A program made the translations under genes and the position numbers. Below, piece by piece: positions 24,825-33,985 of a stretch of DNA of 64,000 bases (position 1 is the stretch's first letter; each line of letters opens with the position of its first letter). Origin of the DNA: Bacillota bacterium (lineage in GTDB: Bacteria; Bacillota; Clostridia; Lachnospirales; Lachnospiraceae). Below the pieces are notes generated by a model. It did not search any database. It was not told the DNA's origin and was given only the letters and a program-made list of their open reading frames with translations. The stretch covers positions 1 through 64,000 of the forward strand of contig JAEXGM010000097.1 in NCBI GenBank assembly GCA_023450835.1, in the 5' to 3' direction.

Positions 24825-26585
24825 ATGCTTAGAATTTTTAAGTATCTTAAATTAAAAGAATGGATGCAGGCTGCTATCAGTCTTGTCTTTATTGTTACAC
24901 AAGTCTGGCTTGACTTAAAGCTGCCGGATTACATGTCGGGGATTACCAGATTAGTGCAGACGCCTGGCAGTGAGATGAGTGATATTTGGGAACAAGGATT
25001 TTACATGCTGCTATGTGCTCTTGGCAGTGTTGTCTCAGCGATTATCGTAGGATTTTTTGCCGCCCGGATTGCCGCCTCTTTTTCACAGAGACTTCGCAGT
25101 ATGCTGTTTTCCAAGGTGGATTCCTTTTCCATGGAGGAAATCAATCGTTTTTCTACATCGAGCCTGATTACACGTTCCACCAATGATATTACCCAGATTC
25201 AAATGCTGGTTACCATGGGCCTGCAAATGATAGTCAAGGCACCTATTATGGCTGTTTGGGCAGTCACAAAAATTGCAGGCAAGGGCTTTGAATGGTCGCT
25301 GGCTACGGGAGCTGCGGTATTGGTCCTGGTTGCTATGATTGCCTTTATCATGATTTTCGTAATTCCTAAATTCAAAAAAATGCAGGTATTAACAGATAAC
25401 CTGAATCAGGTAACCAGAGAGAATCTGACAGGGCTTCGCGTGGTCCGTGCTTATAATGCTGAGAGTTATCAGGAAGAGAAGTTCGAGAAAGCCAATGAAG
25501 AATTGACTGGGACGCAGCTTTATACCAGCCGTGGCATGGCTGTCATGATGCCGGTAATGAGTATGATTATGAGCGGTCTATCCCTTGCTATTTACTGGAT
25601 TGGTGCATATTTAATAGATGGTGCACAGGCGATGGATAAACTGACTATTTTCTCGAATATGGTGGTGTTCTCCTCCTATGCCGTGCAGGTAATTATGTCA
25701 TTTATGATGCTGATAATGCTCTTTATTCTGATGCCGAGAGCTACCGTATCGGCCAGACGTATCAATGAGGTGCTGGATACACAGCCGACAATTCGGGAGG
25801 GTTCGCTGACAGAAGGAAAACCAGGTCTTGCAGGTGAGGTAGAATTTAAGAATGTAAGCTTTCAGTATCCCGGTGCCGCCGAGTATGTGCTGCAAGATGT
25901 CAGCTTTTCCGTAAAGCAAGGTGAAACCATAGCATTTATCGGTTCCACAGGCAGCGGTAAGAGCACGCTGATTAATCTGGTTCCGCGCTTCTTTGACGCA
26001 ACGGAAGGTGAGGTGCTGATCGACGGTGTGGATGTAAAGGATTATAAGGGGGAAGCCCTGTACAATAAAATAGGCTATGTTCCGCAAAAGGCAGTCTTAT
26101 TCCGAGGCAGTGTAAGCTCCAACGTGGCATATGGAGAGAACGGAAAGTCGCCCGCTACTGAGGAGCAGATTAAAACCGCCGTTACTATAGCACAGGGAGC
26201 AGACTTTGTAGAAGCAATGGAGGGCGGCTATGATGCAGATATCTCACAGGGAGGTAAAAATGTATCGGGCGGTCAGAAGCAGAGGCTTGCCATTGCCCGT
26301 GCTGTCAGCAGGAAACCGGAAATCTATATCTTTGACGATAGCTTTTCCGCTTTGGATTATAGAACCGACCGCGTGCTAAGGAGCGCACTGAAAAAAGAAA
26401 CTTCCGGGGTTACCAGTATGATAGTTGCACAGCGCATTGGAACCATTATGGATGCGGATAAGATTATTGTTCTGGATGAAGGCAGGGTCGTTGGAATGGG
26501 CACCCATAAAGAACTGCTCACAACCTGTCAGGTATATAAGGAAATTGCAATGTCACAGCTTAGTGAGGAGGAACTTGCGCAATGA
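24825..26585 (+). CDS. ABC exporter half-transporter, degenerate ATP site subunit
   Basis: 586 residues: a six-helix exporter membrane domain (residues ~1-310), then an ATPase domain. Walker A is GSTGSGKST (~370) and the signature is VSGGQKQR (~485). Walker B reads IYIFDDSFSALD, with Asp in place of the catalytic Glu, so its own ATP site is probably non-hydrolysing. It pairs with the next gene, with which it overlaps by four bases, as in BmrC/BmrD-type heterodimeric multidrug exporters. Control by the upstream MarR protein is likely. AGGAGG precedes ATG 24825. Confidence 0.92.
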   Translation: MLRIFKYLKLKEWMQAAISLVFIVTQVWLDLKLPDYMSGITRLVQTPGSEMSDIWEQGFYMLLCALGSVVSAIIVGFFAARIAASFSQRLRSMLFSKVDSFSMEEINRFSTSSLITRSTNDITQIQMLVTMGLQMIVKAPIMAVWAVTKIAGKGFEWSLATGAAVLVLVAMIAFIMIFVIPKFKKMQVLTDNLNQVTRENLTGLRVVRAYNAESYQEEKFEKANEELTGTQLYTSRGMAVMMPVMSMIMSGLSLAIYWIGAYLIDGAQAMDKLTIFSNMVVFSSYAVQVIMSFMMLIMLFILMPRATVSARRINEVLDTQPTIREGSLTEGKPGLAGEVEFKNVSFQYPGAAEYVLQDVSFSVKQGETIAFIGSTGSGKSTLINLVPRFFDATEGEVLIDGVDVKDYKGEALYNKIGYVPQKAVLFRGSVSSNVAYGENGKSPATEEQIKTAVTIAQGADFVEAMEGGYDADISQGGKNVSGGQKQRLAIARAVSRKPEIYIFDDSFSALDYRTDRVLRSALKKETSGVTSMIVAQRIGTIMDADKIIVLDEGRVVGMGTHKELLTTCQVYKEIAMSQLSEEELAQ

Positions 26586-28474
26586 GTGAGAATATACAGG
26601 GAAAACAGGAAACGATAAAGGGCAAGGGAACCATGGGCGGCAATAGACCCAGCGGGCCAATGAATGGACCCGGAGGTATGGGAGGAGCAGTTGAGAAATC
26701 CCAGGATTTTAAAGGAACATGGATGAAACTGATTCATTATTGTAAGGCATATCTTCCGGCTATTATCTTTGCATTACTGGCAGCGGCTGTCGGTACCGTG
26801 CTGCAGATTATTGGTCCGGATAAGCTAAAGGATATGACCAATGAGATTACCAAAGGCTTACCTGCAATGATAAACGGTAAAACGGTCATGGGTGCCATCA
26901 ATATGGACAGCGTGGTCAGTATTGCGGCATTGCTTCTATGTTTTTATGCCGGTTCTGCTTTGCTGAATTTTGCCCAGAGTTTTATTATGGCAACGGTTAC
27001 ACAGAAAATATCCAAAACCATGCGTACCGATATTTCTCAGAAAATTAACCGGCTGCCTCTTAGATATTTTGACAGAACAAGTTATGGAGATGTGCTAAGC
27101 CGCGTTACTAACGATGTGGATGCCATTGGACAGACAATGAATCAAAGCATCGGTACTCTGGTTACCTCCATTACCATGTTCATTGGCTCCTTGATTATGA
27201 TGTTCTATACTAATTGGATTCTGGCTCTGACTGCTGTGCTGGCAAGTGTGGCAGGCTTCGCGCTTATGATGATTATTATGAAGAAATCCCAGAAATATTT
27301 TACCGCACAGCAAGAAGGCCTTGGCAGTGTAAATGGGCATATCGAAGAGATTTATTCCGGTCATAATATAGTTAAAGTCTATAATGGCGGTAAAGCGGCT
27401 AAAAAGACCTTTGAAGAGATTAACGGCAAATTATATGACAGTGCATGGAAATCGCAGTTTCTATCCGGTTTAATGATGCCACTGATGCAGTTTATCGGAA
27501 ATTTCGGATATGTGGCTGTCTGTGTAACAGGTGCGGCACTGGCTATGAACGGTAATATTTCTTTTGGTGTAATTGTGGCCTTCATGATGTATATTCGTCT
27601 GTTCACCCAGCCGCTGTCTCAGATGGCACAAGCTGCAAATAACTTACAGAGAACAGCCGCCGCCGGAGAACGTGTTTTTGAGTTCTTAGAGGAAACAGAA
27701 CTGGAGAATGAAGAGCAAAAGACAAAATCTTTGCAGAATGTAAAGGGTGAAGTTGAGTTTAAACATGTCAGATTCGGATATGTACCTGAAAAAACAATTA
27801 TCCAGGATTTCTCCGCAAGAGTAAAGCCTGGGCAGAAGGTCGCCATCGTCGGCCCTACCGGTGCAGGTAAGACTACGATTGTGAATCTGCTTATGAGATT
27901 TTACGAATTGGATAGCGGTGAAATTCTTCTGGACGGAATACCGATCAGCCGGGTGCCTAGAGAGAATGTACACGAACAATTTGGCATGGTATTGCAGGAT
28001 TCCTGGCTTTTTGAAGGTACCATTAAGGAGAATATTGTTTACAGCAAACAGGGAATAACGGATGAACAGGTAGTAAAGGCCTGTAAAACAGTGGGTCTGC
28101 ATCATTTCATCAAGACCTTGCCGGCAGGATATGACACGGTCTTAAACGATAAGGCCAGCCTGTCGGAAGGACAAAAACAGCTGATTACCATTGCCCGTGC
28201 CATGATTCAGAATGCACCGCTGCTTATTCTGGATGAAGCCACCAGTTCCGTGGATACCCGTACTGAACGTATCGTACAATCCGCAATGGACCAGTTAACG
28301 GTTGGCAGAACGTCATTTGTTATTGCTCACCGGCTTTCCACCATTAAAAATGCAGACCTGATACTTGTGATGAAAGATGGTGATATCATTGAAAGCGGCA
28401 GTCACAATGAGCTGCTTGCACACGGCGGATTCTACTCAGAACTCTATAATAGCCAGTTTGAAGCCGCAGTATAG
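26582..28474 (+). CDS. ABC exporter half-transporter, catalytic subunit
   Basis: 630 residues. A ~45-residue Gly/Pro/Met-rich cytoplasmic extension (MGGNRPSGPMNGPGGMGG) precedes the six-helix membrane domain. The ATPase domain has Walker A GPTGAGKTT and an intact Walker B with catalytic Glu (LLILDEATSSVD), but an altered signature LSEGQKQ. The good Walker site here pairs with the good signature of the upstream partner, giving one consensus and one degenerate site, as in asymmetric heterodimeric exporters. Substrate unknown, probably a lipophilic drug or peptide. Confidence 0.92.
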   Translation: MSENIQGKQETIKGKGTMGGNRPSGPMNGPGGMGGAVEKSQDFKGTWMKLIHYCKAYLPAIIFALLAAAVGTVLQIIGPDKLKDMTNEITKGLPAMINGKTVMGAINMDSVVSIAALLLCFYAGSALLNFAQSFIMATVTQKISKTMRTDISQKINRLPLRYFDRTSYGDVLSRVTNDVDAIGQTMNQSIGTLVTSITMFIGSLIMMFYTNWILALTAVLASVAGFALMMIIMKKSQKYFTAQQEGLGSVNGHIEEIYSGHNIVKVYNGGKAAKKTFEEINGKLYDSAWKSQFLSGLMMPLMQFIGNFGYVAVCVTGAALAMNGNISFGVIVAFMMYIRLFTQPLSQMAQAANNLQRTAAAGERVFEFLEETELENEEQKTKSLQNVKGEVEFKHVRFGYVPEKTIIQDFSARVKPGQKVAIVGPTGAGKTTIVNLLMRFYELDSGEILLDGIPISRVPRENVHEQFGMVLQDSWLFEGTIKENIVYSKQGITDEQVVKACKTVGLHHFIKTLPAGYDTVLNDKASLSEGQKQLITIARAMIQNAPLLILDEATSSVDTRTERIVQSAMDQLTVGRTSFVIAHRLSTIKNADLILVMKDGDIIESGSHNELLAHGGFYSELYNSQFEAAV

Positions 28475-28805
28475 AGGAAATAATTAAATTAGTAAAAGGA
28501 CTATATTCTTTCAAGTAATTGGTTTGAAAGGATATGGTCTTTTTCTTTGAAAATATCTGTTAAAGACAGTACCAAACTCCATAAAATTCCTGTGATATAT
28601 TGGCTGAGTATTGTTTGGTGTGTTATAATATGATTTGGATGCCATAGACTATTTTTGCAGCAGCCTTGATATTGGAGGAATTTTACCAGCGGTCTATGTG
28701 CCTGGGATACAGCAGTTTTGTGACGAATTAGAATTGCAAGTAATATTCAATTGAAACATCAGATTATAATTTTAAATTATAACTTAAGAAAGGCAGAATT
28801 TACAG
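28475..28805. other. intergenic region with terminator and a possible remnant frame
   Basis: 331 bases. A terminator stands at 28498-28545. TATAAT at 28624-28629 follows TTGGCT with an 18-bp gap. A 39-codon frame (TTG 28635 to TGA 28754) includes SSLDIGGILPAVYVPGIQQF, which looks protein-like but has no ribosome site and no family I know; it may be the scar of a lost gene. The rest is AT-rich leader for the zinc-ribbon gene. Confidence 0.4.
28498..28545 (+). terminator. Rho-independent terminator of the ABC exporter operon
   Basis: GACTATATTCTTTCAA pairs imperfectly with TTTGAAAGGATATGGTC, followed by TTTTTC. Confidence 0.7.
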
Positions 28806-29576
28806 ATGATGAAAGGTATAAGGAATCTTTTTAAAGGAAAAAGTGATCAGGAAGCAGAGGAAAGTAAAGATAGTACTCAAGATAGTGCTCAAGAAAATGC
28901 AGCTAAGCCAATAACTGTTGTATGTACCGGCTGCGGAGCTCCCAATTCAATAAGTAATGATTCTTACTGTGAATATTGTGGGTCACCGCTTACTTATCCG
29001 GCAGTTAGTAAAACAGTGTCTGTTACTGCAAAGCAAGATTCGGACTTGTCTGACTTAGATAAGGAGTATACCTTGTCAACCGGTTTTTATACAGTGGGTA
29101 TTGATATCCCTGGGGGTACTTGTAATGTTTCTGCCGTTTCGGGAAGTGGTAATATTTCCAGCTCAGACTATGAAATCAACGAAGTGTTCGGCACTGAACG
29201 GGGTGATGTACGGTCTTTCAAAGGACTGAAATTATCAAAAAGTGTTATATTGGAAATAGCGGGCAGGTTAACGGTTGAACTTAACTATAAATCAGTTGAT
29301 GAAGGTTTTTCGGGACGTACCTATGATGTGTCCGGTGCGAGAGAGATATCAACCGGAAATTATGTGTCCGGTAAGCATTTTGCTGCCGGTATTTATAACA
29401 TTGAATCAGTATCAGGTTCAGGTAATCTCAGTACGGATGACGTCGGAATTAATGAAGTATTCGGGCTCGATGAGGAAGATGTCCGCGAAATAAAGAATGT
29501 TTATCTGCCCAAAGGCATTAAACTTTCTCTGGATGGTGACATGTCCATTAAACTGATACCCGAGGCTAATAAATAG
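28806..29576 (+). CDS. zinc-ribbon protein with two tandem repeat domains
   Basis: 256 residues. After a basic, Gln/Asp-rich start (~35 residues), a zinc ribbon CTGCGAPN-x8-CEYCG (four cysteines, residues ~39-60) is followed by two ~75-residue repeats. Each starts with a GxYxxGxxxxxGxxN/xV strand (FYTVGIDIPGGTCNVSAVSG; HFAAGIYNIESVSG). Each continues with a copy of SGNxSxxDxxINEVFG and a DVRxxKxxxLxKxxxLxxxG tail. Similar GxYxVGxDIPxGxY modules occur in Firmicute lipoproteins. There is no membrane segment or signal. Function unknown. Own terminator follows. Confidence 0.7.
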   Translation: MMKGIRNLFKGKSDQEAEESKDSTQDSAQENAAKPITVVCTGCGAPNSISNDSYCEYCGSPLTYPAVSKTVSVTAKQDSDLSDLDKEYTLSTGFYTVGIDIPGGTCNVSAVSGSGNISSSDYEINEVFGTERGDVRSFKGLKLSKSVILEIAGRLTVELNYKSVDEGFSGRTYDVSGAREISTGNYVSGKHFAAGIYNIESVSGSGNLSTDDVGINEVFGLDEEDVREIKNVYLPKGIKLSLDGDMSIKLIPEANK

Positions 29577-29585
29577 AACTTTAAA

Positions 29586-29624
29586 AATACGCTGCCTTTA
29601 CAAAACAGGCAGCGTATTTTTTTT
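29586..29624 (+). terminator. Rho-independent terminator of the zinc-ribbon gene
   Basis: AATACGCTGCCT pairs perfectly with AGGCAGCGTATT around a nine-base loop, followed by a run of T. Confidence 0.9.
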
Positions 29625-29712
29625 GCAGCAATTATCCCAATTTAAACTCTGTTTAAACTTGTAGGTTAATATAGTTATAATTGTTGAAACAGGGAAGGAG
29701 TGATTGAAGGAC

Positions 29713-30201
29713 ATGGCAGAAGATATATGCACATTTAACGGTATACTTCAGGCATTGGGTTATAAATTGACAACTCAGCGTCAAACGGTAATGGAAGTTA
29801 TAATAAAAAACAGGGATAAGCATTTAAGTGTTGAAGAAATATTTAATGAGTTAAAAGGGTCGAATGTCCATGTGGGGCTGGCAACTGTTTATCGAAACAT
29901 AAAAATATTTGAAAAAATAGGGTTTGTACGGCATATAGCTCTGGGAGATGGAGATCTGAGGTACCAGGTGATTGATCCTGAGGAGAAGCGGGAGCATTAT
30001 CACCTTATCTGTGAAAGCTGCGGGGAGGTAATTGATATTGAAAATGCCGTTGATATCCCAAAACATCTGCTGGAACGTTTCGAAAAGAAGGTATTTATCG
30101 AAAAGGGATTTGCAGTAACCCATCAGAAGATACAGTTTTACGGAAAATGTAAAAGGTGTTCAACTTTGCCAGGTGATTTGCAGAGACTCCCTGTCCGCTA
30201 A
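29713..30201 (+). CDS. Fur/PerR-family metalloregulator
   Basis: About 162 residues. The winged helix is at ~15-85 (YKLTTQRQTVMEVI, VEEIFNELKGSNVHVGLATVYRNIKIFEKIGFVR). Metal ligands follow: EHYHLICESCGEVIDIE and a C-terminal CKRC, the two CxxC pairs forming the structural zinc site seen in PerR and many Fur proteins. Whether it senses peroxide or iron cannot be told. ATG 29713 or TTG 29704 could start it (GGAAGGAG ends at 29700). TTATAATTGTTGAA upstream (29676-29689) resembles half of a Per box, hinting at autoregulation. Its last 42 bp overlap the convergent nitroreductase gene. Confidence 0.88.
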   Translation: MAEDICTFNGILQALGYKLTTQRQTVMEVIIKNRDKHLSVEEIFNELKGSNVHVGLATVYRNIKIFEKIGFVRHIALGDGDLRYQVIDPEEKREHYHLICESCGEVIDIENAVDIPKHLLERFEKKVFIEKGFAVTHQKIQFYGKCKRCSTLPGDLQRLPVR

Positions 30202-30990
30202 ACGACTAAAATGATAGACCGGATAACCAACAATTAATGCACCGGTTATACATTTGTTTTCAGGAAGATTTAAGAGCTTTAGCAACGGTTCATACTGTGT
30301 AGCAGCACAGTACTCGAATAAGCCTGACCAGCAGGAGCCAAGGTTAAGCGAAGGAGCGAATAGCTGAGCATAAGTAAATGAAAAATGGGTATTGTCTCTG
30401 CCAAGTACTGCCATATTCTTATCTGCTAGCGCTATAATCAGGCAGGGGGCATCCCGGAGGATTGTATCTTCACCATTTTCACGAAAGCCACGTATGGTAT
30501 TGGCGGTATTGCGGGACCAGGGAGACTTTCCTAATGCACCGTTCTTTAAATCCTCTTCTGCCCAATCTGCAATCACAGCCGCAATTTTCTTTAAAATACC
30601 CGGGTCGTCTACCACATGGTAAGTCAGTCCCTGGGAATTGCAGGCTGTTGGTGCAAAGCGTGCGATATCAAGGAGTTTTCGGATGGTTTCACGGGGTATG
30701 CGCTTCTTTTGAAAAGTACGGACAGAACGTCTGGAGCGAAGGAAATGAGCTGCCGTGTCAGCGTCCGGGAGGGATGATGTTTTAATTAAAGCCTGTTTTT
30801 CCAAGGGTGCCAATCTGTGATCCAGAGCACCTTTTGGACATACGGCCACACAATGTCCGCAGGCAATACAGAAATCGGCTATTTCCTCAGGGCCATCCTC
30901 ACTCATAGCGAGGGTGCCCCGGCAAACATTGACGCAAAGTCCGCATCGAATGCATAAATCTTTATTTACTTCAATTAAATTCCTTGTCAT
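30160..30990 (-). CDS. ferredoxin-nitroreductase fusion
   Basis: 276 residues. Two [4Fe-4S] motifs, CIRCGLCVNVC (~10-20) and CIACGHCVAVCP (~40-51), form an N-terminal ferredoxin domain. A nitroreductase-type FMN domain from ~85 follows (RRSVRTFQKKRIPRETIRKLLDIARFAPTACNSQG, with SRxxRxF-like FMN binding, and NLGSCWSGLFEYCA). It probably passes electrons from the clusters to FMN to reduce nitro or quinone compounds or activated alkenes. ATG 30990 has AGGTGG at six-base spacing; ATG 30996 is too close to it. The 3' end overlaps the Fur-family gene by 42 bp on the opposite strand. Confidence 0.9.
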   Translation of the reverse strand: MTRNLIEVNKDLCIRCGLCVNVCRGTLAMSEDGPEEIADFCIACGHCVAVCPKGALDHRLAPLEKQALIKTSSLPDADTAAHFLRSRRSVRTFQKKRIPRETIRKLLDIARFAPTACNSQGLTYHVVDDPGILKKIAAVIADWAEEDLKNGALGKSPWSRNTANTIRGFRENGEDTILRDAPCLIIALADKNMAVLGRDNTHFSFTYAQLFAPSLNLGSCWSGLFEYCAATQYEPLLKLLNLPENKCITGALIVGYPVYHFSRLADRESLQITWQS

Positions 30991-31033
30991 ATTCATCCAC
31001 CTGTCTATCGATAATCATATATTTTATTCAGCT

Positions 31034-31837
31034 TTATAAAGTGCGGACAATCCCGCCGTCAATGGTATGTTCGGCGCCTACAATATAAGAGGCACGGTCA
31101 GAGGCCAGAAAGGCAATAAGTTCGGCTATCTCTTCCGGATGAGCGGTACGTCCGAGGGGGATGCCTCCTAGGGAATCCATAAGGGCTTGCCTTGCATCAC
31201 TGTAATCAGATCCCCGTTCCTTTGCCATTCGCTCAATAAGCCTTTCGGCAGCTTTCGTTTCCGTAAAACCGGGAGCAACACTGTTAACGCGGATGCCCTT
31301 AGGAGCGAGTTCCGTTGCAAGAGCTTTGCTATAATTAGCTAATGCGGCTTTAGCGGCAGAGTAGGCCATGGTATTTTCTCCGGGAAACCGGCGCTGAATA
31401 GATGTAATATGAATAATGACACCGTAAGATTGTTTTATCATCGACGGGATCAAACCTCGGTCGAGACGAACTGCGGAGAATAAATTAGTCCCGAATGTAC
31501 GCTGCCAGTCCTCATCTGTCTGCTTCAGTACCCCGCCGGTAGGGGTGGAGGAACCGCCGACGTTATTAATAAGGATATCGATACCGCCTAAACGTTCTTG
31601 AATGTAATTTACAATCTTTGAAGTACCTTCCGCTGTGCTGATATCTGCCTGAATAAATAAATCAGAATCTTCTGATTCATCGGGGATAGTACGGGCAGTG
31701 GTGATAACTGCCGCTCCGGCTTTAGTAAGGCGTTTTACAATTGCTTCGCCGATTCCTCCCTTTGTACCCCCTGTAACAAGAACTCGCTTACCTTTAAATT
31801 CTCCGGAATCAATAGTTATATAGCTGATATTTTTCAT
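31034..31837 (-). CDS. short-chain dehydrogenase/reductase
   Basis: 267 residues of classical SDR. The coenzyme loop is TGGTKGGIGEAI, with NNVGGSS (the NNAG equivalent), a catalytic Ser in ITSIQRRFPG and Tyr-x3-Lys in YSAAKAALANYSKALA. C-terminal GRTAHPEEIAELIAFLASD and GAEHTIDGG are family blocks. It oxidises or reduces an alcohol/ketone pair with NAD(P). I start it at ATG 31837, nine bases after AAGGAGG. The longer frame to 31912 includes residues that overlap the leader. It lies 76 bp downstream of the WYL regulator on the same strand and may be co-transcribed with and controlled by it. Confidence 0.9.
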   Translation of the reverse strand: MKNISYITIDSGEFKGKRVLVTGGTKGGIGEAIVKRLTKAGAAVITTARTIPDESEDSDLFIQADISTAEGTSKIVNYIQERLGGIDILINNVGGSSTPTGGVLKQTDEDWQRTFGTNLFSAVRLDRGLIPSMIKQSYGVIIHITSIQRRFPGENTMAYSAAKAALANYSKALATELAPKGIRVNSVAPGFTETKAAERLIERMAKERGSDYSDARQALMDSLGGIPLGRTAHPEEIAELIAFLASDRASYIVGAEHTIDGGIVRTL

Positions 31838-31913
31838 TTCATGAAACCTCCTTAGGTGTAATGTTATTTCATGCTTTATAATATCAACCATAACTGGACA
31901 GCATCGGGTCAAG

Positions 31914-32825
31914 TTATATTTTATAGTTATTATTTATTTCTTTAATTTCATTATAGACTAAATCACGTATACTTTGAGGAGCTAACACTGTCGCATCAGC
32001 ACCAAAGGAGAGGATATAACTTATGAGCCATTTACCTTCCGGTAATGAAGTGGTAATGGTAAAGGATTCGTCCTCGTCTTTTCTGATGTCATTTTCATCG
32101 AACTCATCATATACTCGGTATGCTCCGTCAGCAGATATTTTAAGGCACACATCTATCCAATTCTGAGTTTGGTTCCGGCCGGCTTCTGGTGAGTCTGGGT
32201 TCATAAGGTCTTTCTCCGAAAAGGGCTCCGAGGTCTTTAAAACATCAGACATTCGTGTGATCTTAAAAACTCTATAGGCGTTTTTTGTCAGACAGAATGC
32301 TTGCAAATACCAGGCATTCACCTTAAAAACAAGCTTGAACGGTTTAACTCTTCGACTGCTTTTTTTACCGGAGGAACTAAAATAATTAAATTCCAGGATA
32401 TGATGACTTAAGATGGCTTCTTTTATGACAGCAAATTGGAGAGAACCTTCTTCGCTGCTGCCCCAGGGACTAAAATCCACTTCAATCCAATTCATTTCAT
32501 TTTTGTTGAACAGGTGACTTAACTTGGCAAGTATCTTATCCGCATCGGGAACCTGCACAGTTGACAGGCTTTGCAGTGCGTATAATATTTCTTTTTGTTC
32601 CTTCTCTGAGAGAAGGGATTTATCCAATACATAATCCTCCATCAAAGAGATACCGCCGCCCTTTCCCTGGCTTGCAAAGATTGGAATACCTGCAAATGAC
32701 AGGGTATCAATGTCCCGATAAATTGTCCTTACGGATACTTCAAAATGCTCGGCCAGCTCCTTTGCAGTGACGGATTTTTTATTTAATAGAATATATATAA
32801 TTCCAAATAGTCTGTTTATCTGCAT
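31914..32825 (-). CDS. YafY-type HTH/WYL-domain transcriptional regulator
   Basis: 303 residues. An N-terminal HTH_11 (residues ~1-60; VTAKELAEHFEVSVRTIYRDIDTLSFAGIPI) is followed by a WYL domain from ~140. The WYL core is NAWYLQAFCLTKNAYRVFKITRMSDV, with the basic RRVKPFKLVFK strand preceding it. A C-terminal WCX-like extension ends the protein (FGADATVLAPQSIRDLVYNEI). WYL domains bind nucleic acid or nucleotide-like ligands. AGGAG is seven bases before ATG 32825. It likely controls the SDR gene behind it. Confidence 0.9.
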   Translation of the reverse strand: MQINRLFGIIYILLNKKSVTAKELAEHFEVSVRTIYRDIDTLSFAGIPIFASQGKGGGISLMEDYVLDKSLLSEKEQKEILYALQSLSTVQVPDADKILAKLSHLFNKNEMNWIEVDFSPWGSSEEGSLQFAVIKEAILSHHILEFNYFSSSGKKSSRRVKPFKLVFKVNAWYLQAFCLTKNAYRVFKITRMSDVLKTSEPFSEKDLMNPDSPEAGRNQTQNWIDVCLKISADGAYRVYDEFDENDIRKDEDESFTITTSLPEGKWLISYILSFGADATVLAPQSIRDLVYNEIKEINNNYKI

Positions 32826-32873
32826 CTTTGGCTCCTATCTGTGTGTTCATTAGCATCTCTTCCTTGATATTAT

Positions 32874-32915
32874 AAAGCCCATAACCTGACAATAGTATGT
32901 CAGGTTATGGGCTTT
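32874..32915. terminator. long perfect hairpin after the LacI-family gene
   Basis: AAAGCCCATAACCTGACA pairs without mismatch with its complement at 32898-32915 around an ATAGTA loop. It overlaps the stop codon of the LacI-family gene (minus strand) and separates it from the WYL gene. The U-tract on the minus strand is short. Confidence 0.7.
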
Positions 32916-33948
32916 ATTTAGAAGATTTAGAGGATTCTCTTTCAATTATGGAACATTCCAGCATAATTTCACCGGACGGCTCAGAAGGTTTACCTTCGAT
33001 GTTATCAATCAGAATAGAAGCAGAAGTATGACCGATATCAAAAAGAGGTATCTCTATGGTGGAGAGGGTAGGACGGCAGACCGTACTGATTTCTCTGTTA
33101 TCAAAACCGATTAATGCCAGGTCCCGGCCGACTTCTATATTGTTCTGCCTGCAATAATCAATAACCCCCATGGCCATGATATCATTTTGTGCAAAGATTG
33201 CGGTAACCCCTGACTGAAGAAGCTGTTTTGCAAGAAGGTAGCCGGAATCTCTGCTCCAATCGCCGGAAACCGTCAGCTTGGGGTTATATGGAATACCGGA
33301 ATCGTAAAGAGCTTCCTGATAGCCGGTAAGCCGGTTGATGGAATGAACGCTCATGGCAGGGCCGGTAATCACTCCGATCATAGTATGTCCCGATTTGATT
33401 AGATATTTTGCAACATCATAACCGGCCTTTTTATCATCATAGAGAATCGACGGGACCGTGGAGTCCGTACAACTGCAATAGGTACAGACGAATTGGGTAT
33501 TCCCGATAGAGGGCAGATGCAAGACTTTATGGCTGTGACAGCCCAGATAAATTAAACCGTCTACCTGCATTGACATCATAAAATCCACGGCTTCATTTAC
33601 GATAACACTGTGGTCGTTAACATCAAGTACCGGATTTATACCAAGATTGTTTAAACGCAGATTTTCGAGTAAGTAGTGATATCCGCGCTTTTCACAGCAT
33701 GCTCCGATTCCGTCGATGATGGGAGGTGCATTGAATACGGTTATATCCTCGGTAATAATTCCAATAGTACGGCTTTGCCTTGTCTTCAGATTACGAGCGT
33801 AAAGGTTTGGACGATAATTCAGATCCTTTGCAATTGAAAGAATTTGCTCCGTAGTTTCCTGGCTGATATTACCCATGCCGTTTAGAACCTTTGACACGGT
33901 TGCGACAGAAACACCTGCTATTTGTGCAATATCCTTTAAATTTGCCAT
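32914..33948 (-). CDS. LacI-family transcriptional regulator of the arabinoside island
   Basis: 344 residues. The N-terminal LacI helix-turn-helix and hinge are complete (NLKDIAQIAGVSVATVSKVLNG). A periplasmic-binding-like effector domain from ~60 follows (SRTIGIITEDITVFNAPPIIDGI, GLIYLGC, DDKKAGYDVAKYLIKSGH, AIFAQNDIMAMGVI, ALIGFDNREIS). GGAGG precedes ATG 33948. It is divergent from the GH127 gene. The intergenic region carries several LacI-like palindromes, so it probably represses GH127 and the transporter genes and itself, released by an arabinoside. Confidence 0.93.
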   Translation of the reverse strand: MANLKDIAQIAGVSVATVSKVLNGMGNISQETTEQILSIAKDLNYRPNLYARNLKTRQSRTIGIITEDITVFNAPPIIDGIGACCEKRGYHYLLENLRLNNLGINPVLDVNDHSVIVNEAVDFMMSMQVDGLIYLGCHSHKVLHLPSIGNTQFVCTYCSCTDSTVPSILYDDKKAGYDVAKYLIKSGHTMIGVITGPAMSVHSINRLTGYQEALYDSGIPYNPKLTVSGDWSRDSGYLLAKQLLQSGVTAIFAQNDIMAMGVIDYCRQNNIEVGRDLALIGFDNREISTVCRPTLSTIEIPLFDIGHTSASILIDNIEGKPSEPSGEIMLECSIIERESSKSSK

Positions 33949-33985
33949 GACTATCCTCCAAAACTCTAACGTTAATTTAACAAAT

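Noticed and set aside
28635..28754. 39-codon frame with protein-like sequence between the ABC exporter and the zinc-ribbon gene
   Set aside because: No ribosome site, only a TTG start and no family recognised. Mentioned in the intergenic entry but not called a gene.
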